DNA from: Ptychodera flava
Lineage: Eukaryota; Hemichordata; Enteropneusta; Ptychoderidae
DNA length: 64,000 nt
Direction: 5' to 3'
NCBI RefSeq assembly: GCF_041260155.1
Contig: NC_091932.1
Location: 12,767,441-12,831,440 of the forward strand
A model generated the notes under the pieces. That model was not told the origin of the DNA. It saw only the letters and a program-made list of their open reading frames with translations, and ran no database searches. The position numbers and the translations under genes are program-made. Shown here in pieces: positions 1-14,759 of this stretch; positions within the stretch are counted from its first letter, which is position 1; each line of letters begins with the position of its first letter.

Positions 1-4516
<4,516 letters not shown>

Positions 4517-5220
4517 GTGAATTGCAAAGGTGCACTTTCAAGCACAGATATGCGTACATATATCTTCACGTGACACAATTAGCCAGCTGATGTCGCGTTA
4601 TTAATATCAACAATATTTCTCATATATCATGGTGTATATGTCAGCGTAGGCGTCGAATAATATTTAATGTAAATTAGCAGCTTCTCATTGTTCAGGGTTA
4701 AATATGTGTACTGTCAACCTGTTTACCGACCCGTCGCACTAAATATTACGTTTAGTCCATAATCTGGCAATGCGCACTAGGAATTTTGTGTCTGATTGGT
4801 AGATTGTCATATTGACAGCAACTTTGGGACTCAAACTAAGATCATTAATGACTTGATTTGCTGTCTAGAAACAATTAATTAAAAAAACAAGTTCAAACCA
4901 ACGAATTACCCGAAAGATACCGAGACGCTGCGCATTAACCGTCAAGTATTCTTAAAGTCCCAATAGCTGCAAATGTTTAATAAATTGATCTCAAAATATC
5001 CTTAGTTTTCCAAGAGTTTTCTTTGAATAAGACCCATTAGAGACTGAAAAAGTGTATAACGTTGCCATGAGTGTCAAGAGTGGCATGTGAATTCAAAAGT
5101 TTTAACGCCATTCTAGATTTCCCGCCATTTTCAAAAACTAATCATATGACAGAGAAAATAAAGATTACAACAACAAAATGTTAGCCATCGTGTGTTGTGC
5201 ATTCAAGTAAATGGCATCAT

Positions 5221-5284
5221 GCTTGTTTCTGTTATGATCACGATGTATATATGCTTGTTTCTGTTATGATCACGATGTATATGT
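5221..5284. repeat. Tandem duplication, 2 x 32 bp
   Basis: A 32 bp unit beginning GCTTGTTTCTGTTATGATCA occurs twice in direct tandem, at 5221 and 5253. Confidence 0.9.
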
Positions 5285-5761
5285 GCAGGAAATACTGTTT
5301 TTTTCTATTTTCCCATGGGGGCGCCATTTTATGGGTGCGGCACCCGTTTATTATTAAACCTGTTAAAACGTGTAGGCATGGTCCAAATCAGCGAGCAGTG
5401 ATACTTCAATACACATCCTTCAGTAAGTACATTTAAACGAACCAACTCTCGTTTGAAAATAAAATCATGAAAATAATGCATAAAATTAGCAGCTATTGGG
5501 GCTTTAAAACGCACATCGATAAATTCTTTATAATTAGTAGCGCCCTCAAAGGCGTGTTCAATATGCGAAGCAACACAAGAGCGGATCAATTGCGAAAAAA
5601 TACCGTCATGGTTGATAAATAATTAAGGTAATTTTGTATTTATGGGAATGGTTTATGTTCACTACAAATATTACTTTTAAGAAACTCGCAGCCCTGAACT
5701 TGCAGCACTTTATCGCAAAGCTATCATGTCTTCTCAATGTTACTGTGTCTTTTCTCAACAG

Positions 5762-5792
5762 GGCAAGACTTTTTCAGAAAAACAAATATCAA
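5762..5792 (+). CDS. Calmodulin-like gene, 31 bp exon
   Basis: The acceptor AG is at 5760-5761 and the donor GTAAGT starts at 5793. The exon encodes GKTFSEKQIS plus one base. It aligns position for position with residues 2-11 of calmodulin, whose vertebrate genes use a 31 bp exon here preceded by an ATG-only exon. Confidence 0.8.
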
Positions 5793-8700
5793 GTAAGTAT
5801 TAGCTTGATTCAGAGCTTTTGAAGACAAATGAAGGACCGATATTATGTTTTAAAATACCTGTTCTCTCTTGCATGCTTGCAAAATGGTCAAATAAATGGG
5901 TTGGGGGAAGGGAGTTATTGTGACCGATTTTGATAGCCTTATTCTCATTTGTGTTTGTGGTTATATAATTTACTTCAAATTCTTCTTGATTATTCTCCTA
6001 TAAAAGTAAACGAATAGATTCTGTCCAACGACGGAAAAGAATACAGTCAACTAGCATTTGTGTTGTTTTGTTTTGTTTTCACTCAAGAGTTGAAGGAGGT
6101 ATTCTCTTTGTTCGACAAGGACGATGATGGCGCTATCACCGTCAGGGAACTGGAAACTCTGCTCAGAATTATGGGGCCTTTGATCACGGAACATGAGATT
6201 CGAGAAATAGTTCGAAATAGAAAAGATGGTAAGTATGTACTGTTTTAAAGGAGAAATTTCACACCCAGGGCACTTACTTTGCTTAACAAGGACATTCCAG
6301 TAAATTATAATACTATTGAGGTTTCAGTTTAATAGAAAAATCAAAATCATCGAAATCAAATGATTTACTCGAGTTTCACGCATACACGTGATCGTCAGAT
6401 AGGGAGATTTATCATAATTTGCTTCAGGTGCAAATTTAACTCCAAAATCTGTCTATCTAAAGATCGCTTTTATGCGTGAAATTCGAATAATAGGAACCAA
6501 ATATACTTGATGTGTTCTCATCTTTATTGTAATATTGCTCTTTATTTTTGCGGAGCCGTACAACTTCGAGCCGAAGGCGAGAAGTTGTGCGGCTCCGCGA
6601 AAAACACGAGTATACGATGACGTCAAACAGAGAAAAATACCATGGGATTATATATTTATCACATGAACAGTCTCCTTATTTTTCTTTTGACGTGAATGGA
6701 TCAAAATTATCGTAACAAATTGCACGAATTTCGTCGCGATTTGTGTTTTACTTATGCGGATTACTTTCATTTAAAGAGTAAAGCGGCCCGTCACCCAGGA
6801 GATACTTTCATTCATAAATCCCATCAAGCTGAAATTTGCTACATTAAATGGTATCTCCACCAACCAGACATACGGATTCTGTCACGTGAACCTGTCAATC
6901 ATTGTCTCGCGCTGTACCGATGCCAAGGCAAGTCGGCCATCGGTACGGTGGACATAACTTTCATCGTGCTAGCGACGGATAGCCATAGTATTCAGAGTTA
7001 TTCAGAATATTTACAAATAGATTTATGAAGTAAATGCAACGACACGATCGAAACAGTAATCTCATTCTCAGAGATTCCGTGGCTTTTCAAAATATCACAC
7101 AAGTTTACGACCGTAGCGAGCGCGAAACTTTGATTCCGTTCGATGACACGTGTACCTCATTGCATGTTTATGCCCCGGGTTTATGCCCACAACGCTGCCG
7201 TCACCGCGCCGGTCTCTGCCATGCCGGTGCCAACTCGTTAATCCCGATCGTCAATGTTTGACTTTGATGTTTGCAGTGACATATATCTCACCCGTAGATA
7301 CATCCTAATTTTACTTTACGGAAACTCTGTTTTGAGTGTTGTCTGAGTCAACCTTCGAAGTACATCGGATTCCACAGCGCTGCAATGCATATAGGCCTAC
7401 AGCTCAACACTTGATGTCTTCGCTAGCGCTACAGCCATACGCCGCGCTACAGGTTTGATTCCGAGCAAGAATTTACGGAATTGTTTGTATGATGAAGGAA
7501 ATTTATCGTTGTTAGTCGAATGACTTTATGCTTGTGCCTGTATGTCGCTTTCCCGAAGATTATACTGTACTCATTTATTCAGTTGAACTTCCGTTGAGGT
7601 GAAGATTTCAGGTTTATCGCCAACCGGGATCGCCAGGTAAGCTTACGACGTCCACATTGAGCCTTACGAGGCGACTCGACTGGATCGGCGGTATCCCCAT
7701 TCGATTCTCGGGAACAGCTATAGTTTTAGCGACTCGAAATTTCGCTGGACATGCCTTCTATATTTCCATGTGTGGATTTATCGGGTCACCTTTTTTGAAA
7801 AAGTGTCATGAGAGCACGGCATCGATCACGACAAATCGGTCTATGTTCATGTCGCGACCCGCATGTATGAACGGTACCATGCAAGAAAAAAGTTCCGGTT
7901 GATGACGTACAACAGGGGTAATTCGGATTTCTTATCCGTCCTGTTCTACGTCACACAGGTGGGAATTCGGGCCAGTTCATGTGATAAATATATATATACA
8001 CAAAATGTATACAATGTGCCCTCCCGGTTATCACCATAATGGCTTTATGGCAACCTCTGAACTTTGGCACAGAATGATATATATTGATTAATAATCAATA
8101 TACTATATTTATTGCCCGGTAGATTTCTTTTAACACGTCCTGTCTTATCCATTTCAGCTGTTTTCGTTGAAACTGACAACGTAGATTTCCCAGAGTTCCT
8201 GACGATAATGGCGACAAGGATGATAGATGGCGAAGACGATAGCAAGGAGACGATACGGGCATTTCGCATATTTGAAAAAGACTCCGAGGGATTTGTCAAA
8301 ACTTCCGAAATGAGACAGCTGCTGACTCAAGTTGGTGAGCAACTTACAGATGAAGAAATGGATGAGATAATAAGTGATCTCGACACGGATAACGATGGGC
8401 TAATTAAATATGACGGTACGTTCGACTTGTTGTTCAATCGCAATACTATTTCTCAAGTCCTTGGCAACACACAGATTCTGTCACGATGTTGGTGTATACT
8501 TTGACATATTTGTCTAGGGATCATCGGTACTTAAATGCTGCACGGGAAAATTTCTGTAGACATAGATCAATCTATTTTTCTCTCTTTTTTATAACAAATT
8601 TCAGTGATTCGGGGCTACAAAGTCCCTTTGTTAATAACTTTGTGGTCTGATTGAAATTGAATGTAGATGTATTACCGACCTCGCAGTGTTTGTGCCACAG

Positions 8701-9092
8701 TGTTTGAGATATCCCATGGCTCATTCTGATTCGTACCAGGAAGATTCCCCTGGCAATGTGCAGCGTCTTGAAAGCTTGTAGCTCATTGGTTGGCCGAATC
8801 ACATGGAAATCACAGACAATACACAAGAGCCTTATTTTCAGACTCCCTTAGTCGCTCTTAATAATTATAATATGCAAATCGGCTATAACCTACCGAGCCA
8901 CTGTACACGTCTCAACGACCCTACATGTGGACTAATTACTTGTTCAGTCACAGGGAAGCCAGGGAAAAACCAAAAAAAACAAGCATACAAACAAACAAAT
9001 AAATGAACCCCAAAACAGAAATAAACAAACAAACATACATACAAGCATACAAATATATAAATAAACAGAAACAAACAGATGAATATATATAT

Positions 9093-9136
<44 letters not shown>

Positions 9137-9836
9137 GTGTGTGTGTGTGTGTATGTGTGTGCGTGTGTGTATGCATTTGTTTGTTTGTTTCTGTTTGTTA
9201 TTTATTCAACGTTCTATGATATTGTTTGTTTGTTTATTCATCTATTTGTTCTGCTTGTCTGTATATTTGTTTGTTATTTATTTATCTATTTGTATGCTTG
9301 TTTGTATATTTGTTTTGGTTTTTTGTCATTTATTTATTTGTATTTTTTTTGCATGCTTGTTTGTTTGTTTTTCCCTGGCTTCCCTGTGGTTCAGTTTTAC
9401 AAATCATAGAAACGTACTTTTATACATACTTTTTTTCCAAATTTCCATTTTATTTGGAAAAGCGTTTTTGACTGAGACAGGACAAAGAATATTTGTAAAA
9501 TTGCAACTGTATCGCGCATTCTCCTGTTCTTCTTGCAAAATTATGTTCGTTGATAAGGTACACGCCTTGCCAATACAACTCTCTGTGCTCAACATGCGAT
9601 GTTATTGTCGACAAAGGACTTCACCTGTCAAGAATAACATTGGCCGAGTGTACTTAGACGGGCTAGGTTGATGAATTTGTCACAGGCTTTTTGACATGAC
9701 CTTTGAAGTTCAGTAGAAACTACATGCATTTAACAAACAGAACAATGATAGTACCAAGAGCGTGAAAAGCTACAGCTGACTATTCTTTGTCTTTTATTTC
9801 TTTACAGAACTTGTCCGCTCTCTTATGGCTCCATGA
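5762..9836 (+). CDS. Calmodulin-like EF-hand protein (split gene)
   Basis: Four coding exons join in frame: 5762-5792, 6088-6228, 8158-8415 and 9808-9836 (stop TGA 9834-9836). All internal joins are phase 1 with GT donors and AG acceptors. The product is about 153 residues if a separate ATG-only exon lies upstream, close to calmodulin's usual 149. EF-loop 1 (DKDDDGAITVRE) and loop 4 (DTDNDGLIKYDE) are canonical. Loop 2 has lost its acidic pattern before VDFPEF. Loop 3 starts with Glu (EKDSEGFVKTSE). The linker TDEEMDEII is typical of the family. By family knowledge it would be a cytosolic calcium sensor that binds target peptides. Only two of four sites look competent, so it is a calmodulin-like paralogue rather than calmodulin itself. 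The intron between 6228 and 8158 carries a DNA transposon. Confidence 0.87.
6088..6228 (+). CDS. Calmodulin-like gene, EF-hand 1 exon
   Basis: The acceptor AAG is at 6085-6087 and the donor GTAAGT starts at 6229. It encodes KLKEVFSLFDKDDDGAITVR and continues to the RKDG-like end of helix 3. Calmodulin has an intron at the matching point. Confidence 0.87.
6550..6598. repeat. Hairpin next to transposon copy A
   Basis: Arms of 18 bp, GCGGAGCCGTACAACTTC and GAAGTTGTGCGGCTCCGC, differ at one position and enclose a 13 bp loop. The same GCGGAGCCGCACAACT module sits beside copy B near 21280. Confidence 0.85.
6651..7992. mobile_element. Non-autonomous DNA transposon, copy A
   Basis: An 18 bp perfect terminal inverted repeat, TATATTTATCACATGAAC, lies at 6651-6668 and its complement at 7975-7992, so the core is 1342 bp. 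The element lies in an intron of the calmodulin-like gene and has a shorter relative at 20510-21227 in the opposite orientation. Open frames inside (6696-7028, 7034-7261) are not kept in the other copy, so I do not call them genes. Both copies carry a further module with a hairpin and GATGACGTCAAACAGAG on the same side. Confidence 0.85.
8158..8415 (+). CDS. Calmodulin-like gene, EF-hands 2-4 exon
   Basis: The acceptor TTTCAG ends at 8157 and the donor GTACGT starts at 8416. It carries the degenerate EF-hand 2 (VDFPEFLTIMA), EF-hand 3 with Glu at loop position 1, and the canonical loop of EF-hand 4. Confidence 0.88.
8949..9389. repeat. Foldback element around TA/TG microsatellite
   Basis: CACAGGGAAGCCAGGGAAAAA at the left end is repeated inverted at 9368-9389. 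Between them AAAC/AAAT-rich DNA on the left mirrors TTTG/ATTT-rich DNA on the right, with a (TA)n(TG)n core at about 9082-9175. It resembles a foldback element or a MITE whose centre turned into a microsatellite. Confidence 0.75.
9808..9836 (+). CDS. Calmodulin-like gene, terminal exon
   Basis: The acceptor TTTACAG ends at 9807. Joined to the G at 8415 it completes the twelfth (Glu) position of EF-loop 4 and encodes ELVRSLMAP followed by TGA. The tail is slightly different from the calmodulin ending but the same length class. Confidence 0.8.
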
Positions 9837-9849
9837 TGACGTCACTCAC

Positions 9850-11230
9850 TGCCCATCGGCTCACCAAGGTGAGCTCGTCACATTCGCATTGCGATAGTAA
9901 TTCCAAAGCACCGTACTGACTTATGACCATCGCTTCAGATTCATTTTCAGTTTCAAATGATTCACTTATGAAATAGCTAAAGCTGAACTGGTAAGATCAA
10001 GGTCATTTGAGGATGTTTTCTGCAAATCGTTGATGATGTCACGTTAACATCGTTAGACTGATGCTGTCATGTTGCTGGGAACATTTATGGACCCTCGATT
10101 CACATCAAGGCCGGATGAATAATACGGTTAAAAATAGCAATATACGGCTATGATCACGCGATATATTTTCATGTGGTAATATTCAGTAACGTTTATTCTT
10201 CACACATTTACATATTATTCAGTCCGCATACAACATGGAATATCCAATAATCAACAGGTCGAAACACGAATATGGTAAGTGATAGACTTAGAGTCGCCAT
10301 GTAAGTTAGCGGTTTGTAAAATGGTCGTTTGAACTTGAGCAGACCATCTCAGATAACAAAGCACGTTCTTTCATTATTCTCTGTCACAAATACCATTCAA
10401 TGAAGTTCCATAGATTGTAAAATTTACGAATGTGATTAAATGGGTTTCTTTCAGAGTTGGCGCATTTCTGTTTTCTGCGCAACTCGCTGAAATATACACT
10501 CTTTAGTAAAACTAAATATAATATGGAAATAAAAAAAACCCGTTAAATTTGATAAATGATTCATTCTTTATATAATGAATAATTATAATGATAGTCTGTA
10601 ACTGCTTTATTATGTGTATCTATATTGCATAATCTTGACAAAAATATGTCATATCTGGACGATTCTGTGCAGACGATACTCTCTTTCTGTATTCAAAGCA
10701 TGGTATAACCTGTTGCTAAGTATTTATGAAGGGATCTTTGAAAAGACTTTGGAAAAATTTGTAAAAAACGTGACACTATGGTAACCATGACAATGAAATT
10801 CTTTACAATATACTGGTATGCAATCGCCGAGCGTTGATAGTGTTTATAAAGATCTGTAAAAGTATGACCATCTGATATTGCCTAATAAATGCACCAAATA
10901 AGGATAACATACCAAGTGTCATAATCTTTTGTAAACTGTGATGAAACTCACGAGAATTGAAAATGTCGGATATATAGCATGAATACTGGGTAATACATTT
11001 GATATATCATGTAGTTCTCAGCAATTATTATCGTCCCGCCCTGGATGTACTTGGTATCGAGGTAGTAGAACTGATGACGACAGCACATAGATGATGTAAA
11101 CGTCATCAATTTCACTGTGTATGAGGTCCCCGAATAGTGAGATTGTCGACGTCGAAAATAACTCTCAAGCGTTATCGCTCACTCGCCTATCAGGAGATGT
11201 ATTTTTAGACCACGATCAGAAGGCTGTTCT
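9850..11230. other. 3' flank of calmodulin-like gene; no second gene seen
   Basis: AT-rich DNA with no recognisable coding exon on either strand. It probably includes the 3' untranslated region of the calmodulin-like gene. Confidence 0.4.
10528..10533 (+). promoter_or_regulatory. Possible polyadenylation signal (AATAAA)
   Basis: This is the first AATAAA I see downstream of the calmodulin-like stop codon, about 690 nt away. No transcript evidence is available. Confidence 0.3.
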
Positions 11231-11253
11231 TTGATTAGGCCGAACAAAAAAAA

Positions 11254-11541
11254 ATTGTGCTGTTCCGATAACCCGACCTATCTTACTTTGTACCTGCCGA
11301 CCCTAAACTTTTTAGAGCTACGTAAACACGGAAGTAAAAAAAGACAGAAAAAACCGTAAAATCACGCCTTCGTTACTTAGCATTTGATTTTTGCTTGAAC
11401 GAGGATGTCTTTTATGTTTTTTTTCCTTTTATATGTATGATACATTTTTCTAGAAATGTTGTGGCCAGTGTTTGACCGCCCTGAACCCCTGCCGACCTAT
11501 CTACTCTATTTTTGAAAACCATGTTATCGGAACAGCACAAT
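11254..11541. mobile_element. MITE family 1, copy 1
   Basis: The termini TTGTGCTGTTCCGATAAC (11255-11272) and its complement (11523-11540) are perfect inverted repeats. Related copies lie at 13466-13800 and 57477-57813. The body shares the phrases TTTTAGAGCTACGTAAAC and GAAATGTTGTGGCCA. It carries no coding capacity. Confidence 0.85.
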
Positions 11542-11768
11542 TTATATTTTTGTCTTACTGTGATTATGGCTGGTCTCATTAAAAGCGCCAGAAATCGTAA
11601 ATGATTTTTCCGTTCAGCAAAAAAAAAGTTAGAGACTGAAGATGTCCACGTACTGATAATAAACATTTTCATTTTAAAAGGCAACCAGGGTTATATTGCA
11701 AGTAATACCAGCATGAAATTAGGCGAAATCATTGTATTAGAAAGCGATGGCCTCTCTCTCTCCGTCCC

Positions 11769-11799
<31 letters not shown>

Positions 11800-12363
11800 G
11801 TGCATCTCCCTGCAATTAAACCTAATAAATCCACTATAAGATTGCTGTTTGTCTTGAAATATGTAGTTGCCCATTATAGTTTGTGTGATTCGCCAAGTAT
11901 GAATCAATATAATTTGTAAATATCAATGTTAACTTGCTTTATCGCCCAGTGTGGTTGACAACTTAACAAACGCTGGCATTCCTTGTTTGACCATTGCTAG
12001 GACCTGGTTTACGACCCGGTTCCATTTTTGCTTCGTCTTTGACACCGTCGCGAGACTTTGATAAATGATTCGAGCTTTCATAAGCGACTTCAGATTTAGT
12101 ATCGATTTCATGCGAATACTGCGTTGATGTTACCTCTTTGCGCATGCGCGATTTCTTTTTCCTTCCTCGTTTAATGAGATTCACTTTGGTATCCGAGTCT
12201 GTGTCTGAGGACGTTGAAGGACGCGCTCTCTGTCTCTCTGCTTTCCTTCCATTCTTTGACTTTGCGTTCTCTGTGGTCACTCTTCGGTTGGTGTCATGTG
12301 TATGTGGCTGATTCGCTTTCATGTTTGATGAAAGACCATTCTGTACTTCACAGAATCCAGGCA

Positions 12364-12586
12364 CTATCCCTGACTGATCATTTGGATGCTTTGATTGTGA
12401 CCCCGGCTCTCCGCATTGCTTCCAGGGTCAGGCTCAGCTGCTGGTCCCGCGTTGTGTTTTGAAAATTCTTCTGTCGTCGCCACCTCGAAACCTTGATCTT
12501 TGCTTCTTTCGTTTATATTTCCTTCGTACTGTTTGATGCTGCGTCGTAGACTGTTCATACGAATTTCCTCATCAAGTTCTTTAAAC
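12364..12586 (-). CDS. Cytoplasmic tail exon (module 2)
   Basis: Acceptor CCGAAG; phase 2 join gives RKRFKELDEEIRMNSLRRSI, a charged tail, and stops at TAG 12366-12364. The alternative frame, open from about 12435 to 11963, continues a Ser/Lys-rich tail with KRGRKKKSRMRK and AYESS, suggesting an indel. Confidence 0.65.
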
Positions 12587-12649
12587 CTTCGGAATAGAGA
12601 AGTTAAAATTCAGTAAATTCTATCAGTGAAAATTAAACTCGCCCTTTAA

Positions 12650-12833
12650 AGGTATACTGTCACCTGTTCCAATTTTGCTACAGTTACCATTGAAAGAGAA
12701 AATCTAACCAATCACAGATTTTAAGCGAGTGGCCTCTTTTTAAAAACAGCGCCCTCACATGTACATTTTGAATACCAAGGAACGCCCCTTAACGATATAT
12801 GGGCATATTTAGATTAAAGGTGACTGTATACCT
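12650..12833. mobile_element. piggyBac-type MITE
   Basis: It is 184 bp, flanked on both sides by TTAA. The ends AGGTATACTGTCACCT and AGGTGACTGTATACCT are inverted repeats with one mismatch. A TTAA target duplication is the hallmark of the piggyBac superfamily. It lies between the module 2 TM and tail exons. Confidence 0.8.
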
Positions 12834-13326
12834 TTAATATCACCATACAAAGATTTAAGAGAGACATCTTCTTCTCTCACTTTTACTTATGTTATATCTC
12901 TATTTTTTCTCATCGCAACTGGTAGTCACAGTCTCCTAGTGTGTTTGGAGATAATTGTATACTGACCTTTGGACTCATAAAATACCGATCACAAGTGTAA
13001 TATGTCTTGCGCGTTTAATGACTGGTTTGTAGTATATAGCATAGACAAAATAAGCATTATCGAATTCAGTTTCATTTCACAACCCTGAAGAAATAAAGTA
13101 AAAATCATATCTGCGAAAGCCCCCCCCCCTTACGATCTGCAATAGGTACAATAAGATTTTGCACCTAATCTAACTCTGACGAGTAGGACTTTTTCTCTTA
13201 TAAGTGTGAAATCTATAAGTGTGAAATCTACCAGACTTCATTATATGTAAAACATTTTTTCAGTCAGCGTACTGGTTTTGTCAAATGTGTGTGGTAATCT
13301 TTTTGAAGGGCAAGAAAGCAACTCAC

Positions 13327-13420
13327 CTTTTTCTGGCCCGAACAAACAGTAATATCAACGCAATTATGACAAGGATTATCAAGAACGCCGCCACTCCTAT
13401 GCCAACCCATATGAGAACCA
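13327..13420 (-). CDS. Transmembrane exon (module 2)
   Basis: 94 bp, acceptor CCAACAG, donor GTGAGT. It encodes a hydrophobic segment of about 25 residues ending in VRARK. This matches the exon organisation of the TM exons at 21847-21922 and 58624-58705. Confidence 0.8.
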
Positions 13421-13465
13421 CTGTTGGAAAATTTAAAGTAAAAGTGTATTAAGTCAAGAAAAAAA

Positions 13466-13800
13466 ATGTGCTGTTCCGATAACCCGACCTACCCCATTTT
13501 TACCTGCCGACCCTAAACTTTTTAGAGCTCCGTAAACGCGGAAGTAAAGAAAAGAAAGAAAAACCTGTAAAATCACGTATTCGTTACCAGGGGTTTGAAT
13601 TTTGCTTGGACGAGGATGTGTTTTATGTTTTATTCCTTTTATATGTATGGTACGTTTTTCTGGAAATGTTGTGGCCATTGTTTGATCGCCCTGAACCCCT
13701 AAAAATGCATATTTAAAAATATGTTGCAAACAAAATCCTTACCTACCTACCTACCTACCCTATTTTTTTTTGGAAACCATGTTATAGGAACAGTATAATT
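13466..13800. mobile_element. MITE family 1, copy 2
   Basis: The left end TGTGCTGTTCCGATAACC matches copy 1. The right end GTTATAGGAACAGTATAATT is a diverged inverted copy. A short CTAC repeat (about 13741-13758) sits near the right end. It lies just upstream of the module 2 TM exon. Confidence 0.8.
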
Positions 13801-14684
13801 TATTTTTTTGCCTAATCGTTCTTCCCTTAAAACAATGTGAGGTAGCCACTGATCTGTATTAATTTTACGACAACATAACAGAAGGTGGAGAAAAACAACA
13901 CCATGTGTTCCACTAATACTAAATGTACTTTCGCCCATCGCAATGCATATCTGCGTCTTGGAATAGAATTGCGGTGCTTTTCCAGCCAAACTGAAAAAAT
14001 CAATCGTTGATGTGTTTTTGGTCTAATTTTGTTTGATTTCTTCACGCGATCAGATAAACGCCACGTCACACAAATTTATTCTGATACATCATATTTTGCC
14101 CTTGGATTAATAGTGATAATTACAGGAACGTTCATTGGCAATGCTGGGCCTCAATCCATCGCAAAGATTTTTACAGAAATACCAAAGGAAGATTGTCTGT
14201 TACGACAACAGATGAATAAACAATTAACTTACAATAATCTGTCCCGCTCAAAGAAAGGAAACTAAATACTAAAGCAGTGAGTATGAGACTAAATCACGGC
14301 TAAGCATGGCACGTTTTCTTGTTTTTTGAATGCTTTTAACAAATACAATGACAACTGAGATATTGGATATTCACTTTTTGAGGGAAGCAGATTGACAAAC
14401 TTACTTTCATCCTGTTCAATCAGTGAAATAAGCATTTTTCTGGTGTTCTTCTTACTGACTTCATAAAATGGATAAATAAATAAAACTTGAACTTATTTTG
14501 CAACAATTGCTATATTTCTTTGAATATTTATAGTACATATATATTCTTTCATGGACGGGAAGTTTCACAATGGCGACCTACTTCGATATTGAGTTTATGT
14601 GTAGAATAGCGAAAGTCAGCTAACATTTTTCGCCTGAAATAACCGATACAGTTGAAATATTTCTCTGCTCAAGGAGGAATTTAC

Positions 14685-14750
14685 CTTTGGTATCTTTGGA
14701 CTGATTGGCTTGGTCCATCTTCACTTCTTCCTTGTTCCTGTTCTGTGGAG
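14685..14750 (-). CDS. Juxtamembrane linker exon (module 2)
   Basis: The donor GTAAAT follows 14685 on the minus strand. The acceptor CCCAG just upstream of 14750 is the only one I see that keeps an open phase-1 frame into the TM exon. It encodes PQNRNKEEVKMDQANQSKDT and one more Lys, hydrophilic and cysteine-free. Confidence 0.5.
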
Positions 14751-14759
14751 CTGGGTTCT

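Larger units (their letters stand above)
11963..14750 (-). pseudogene. Receptor 3' module: linker, TM, tail (no ectodomain seen)
   Basis: Three minus-strand exons join: linker 14750-14685 (phase 1 in), TM 13420-13327 (phase 1 in, 2 out) and tail 12586-12364, ending at TAG. The TM segment is VLIWVGIGVAAFLIILVIIA plus more hydrophobic residues, followed by RARKR (basic stop-transfer). After the TAG another frame stays open to 11963 and contains a tyrosine motif (SEVAYESS) similar to the tails of the two other receptor genes. A frameshift near 12380-12440 therefore probably truncates the tail. No signal peptide or extracellular domain was found between 14750 and 19540. The linker joins the CUB exon of the upstream gene in phase, so this may be its alternative 3' end rather than a separate broken gene. 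Exons are well supported; status as gene, isoform or pseudogene is uncertain. Confidence 0.6.

Noticed and set aside
6696..7261. Frames inside transposon copy A
   Set aside because: The region is deleted in copy B and shows no transposase motif, so no evidence of a protein.
9135..9671. 178-codon Cys/Phe/Leu-rich frame
   Set aside because: Produced by TG and TTTG low-complexity DNA inside the foldback element.
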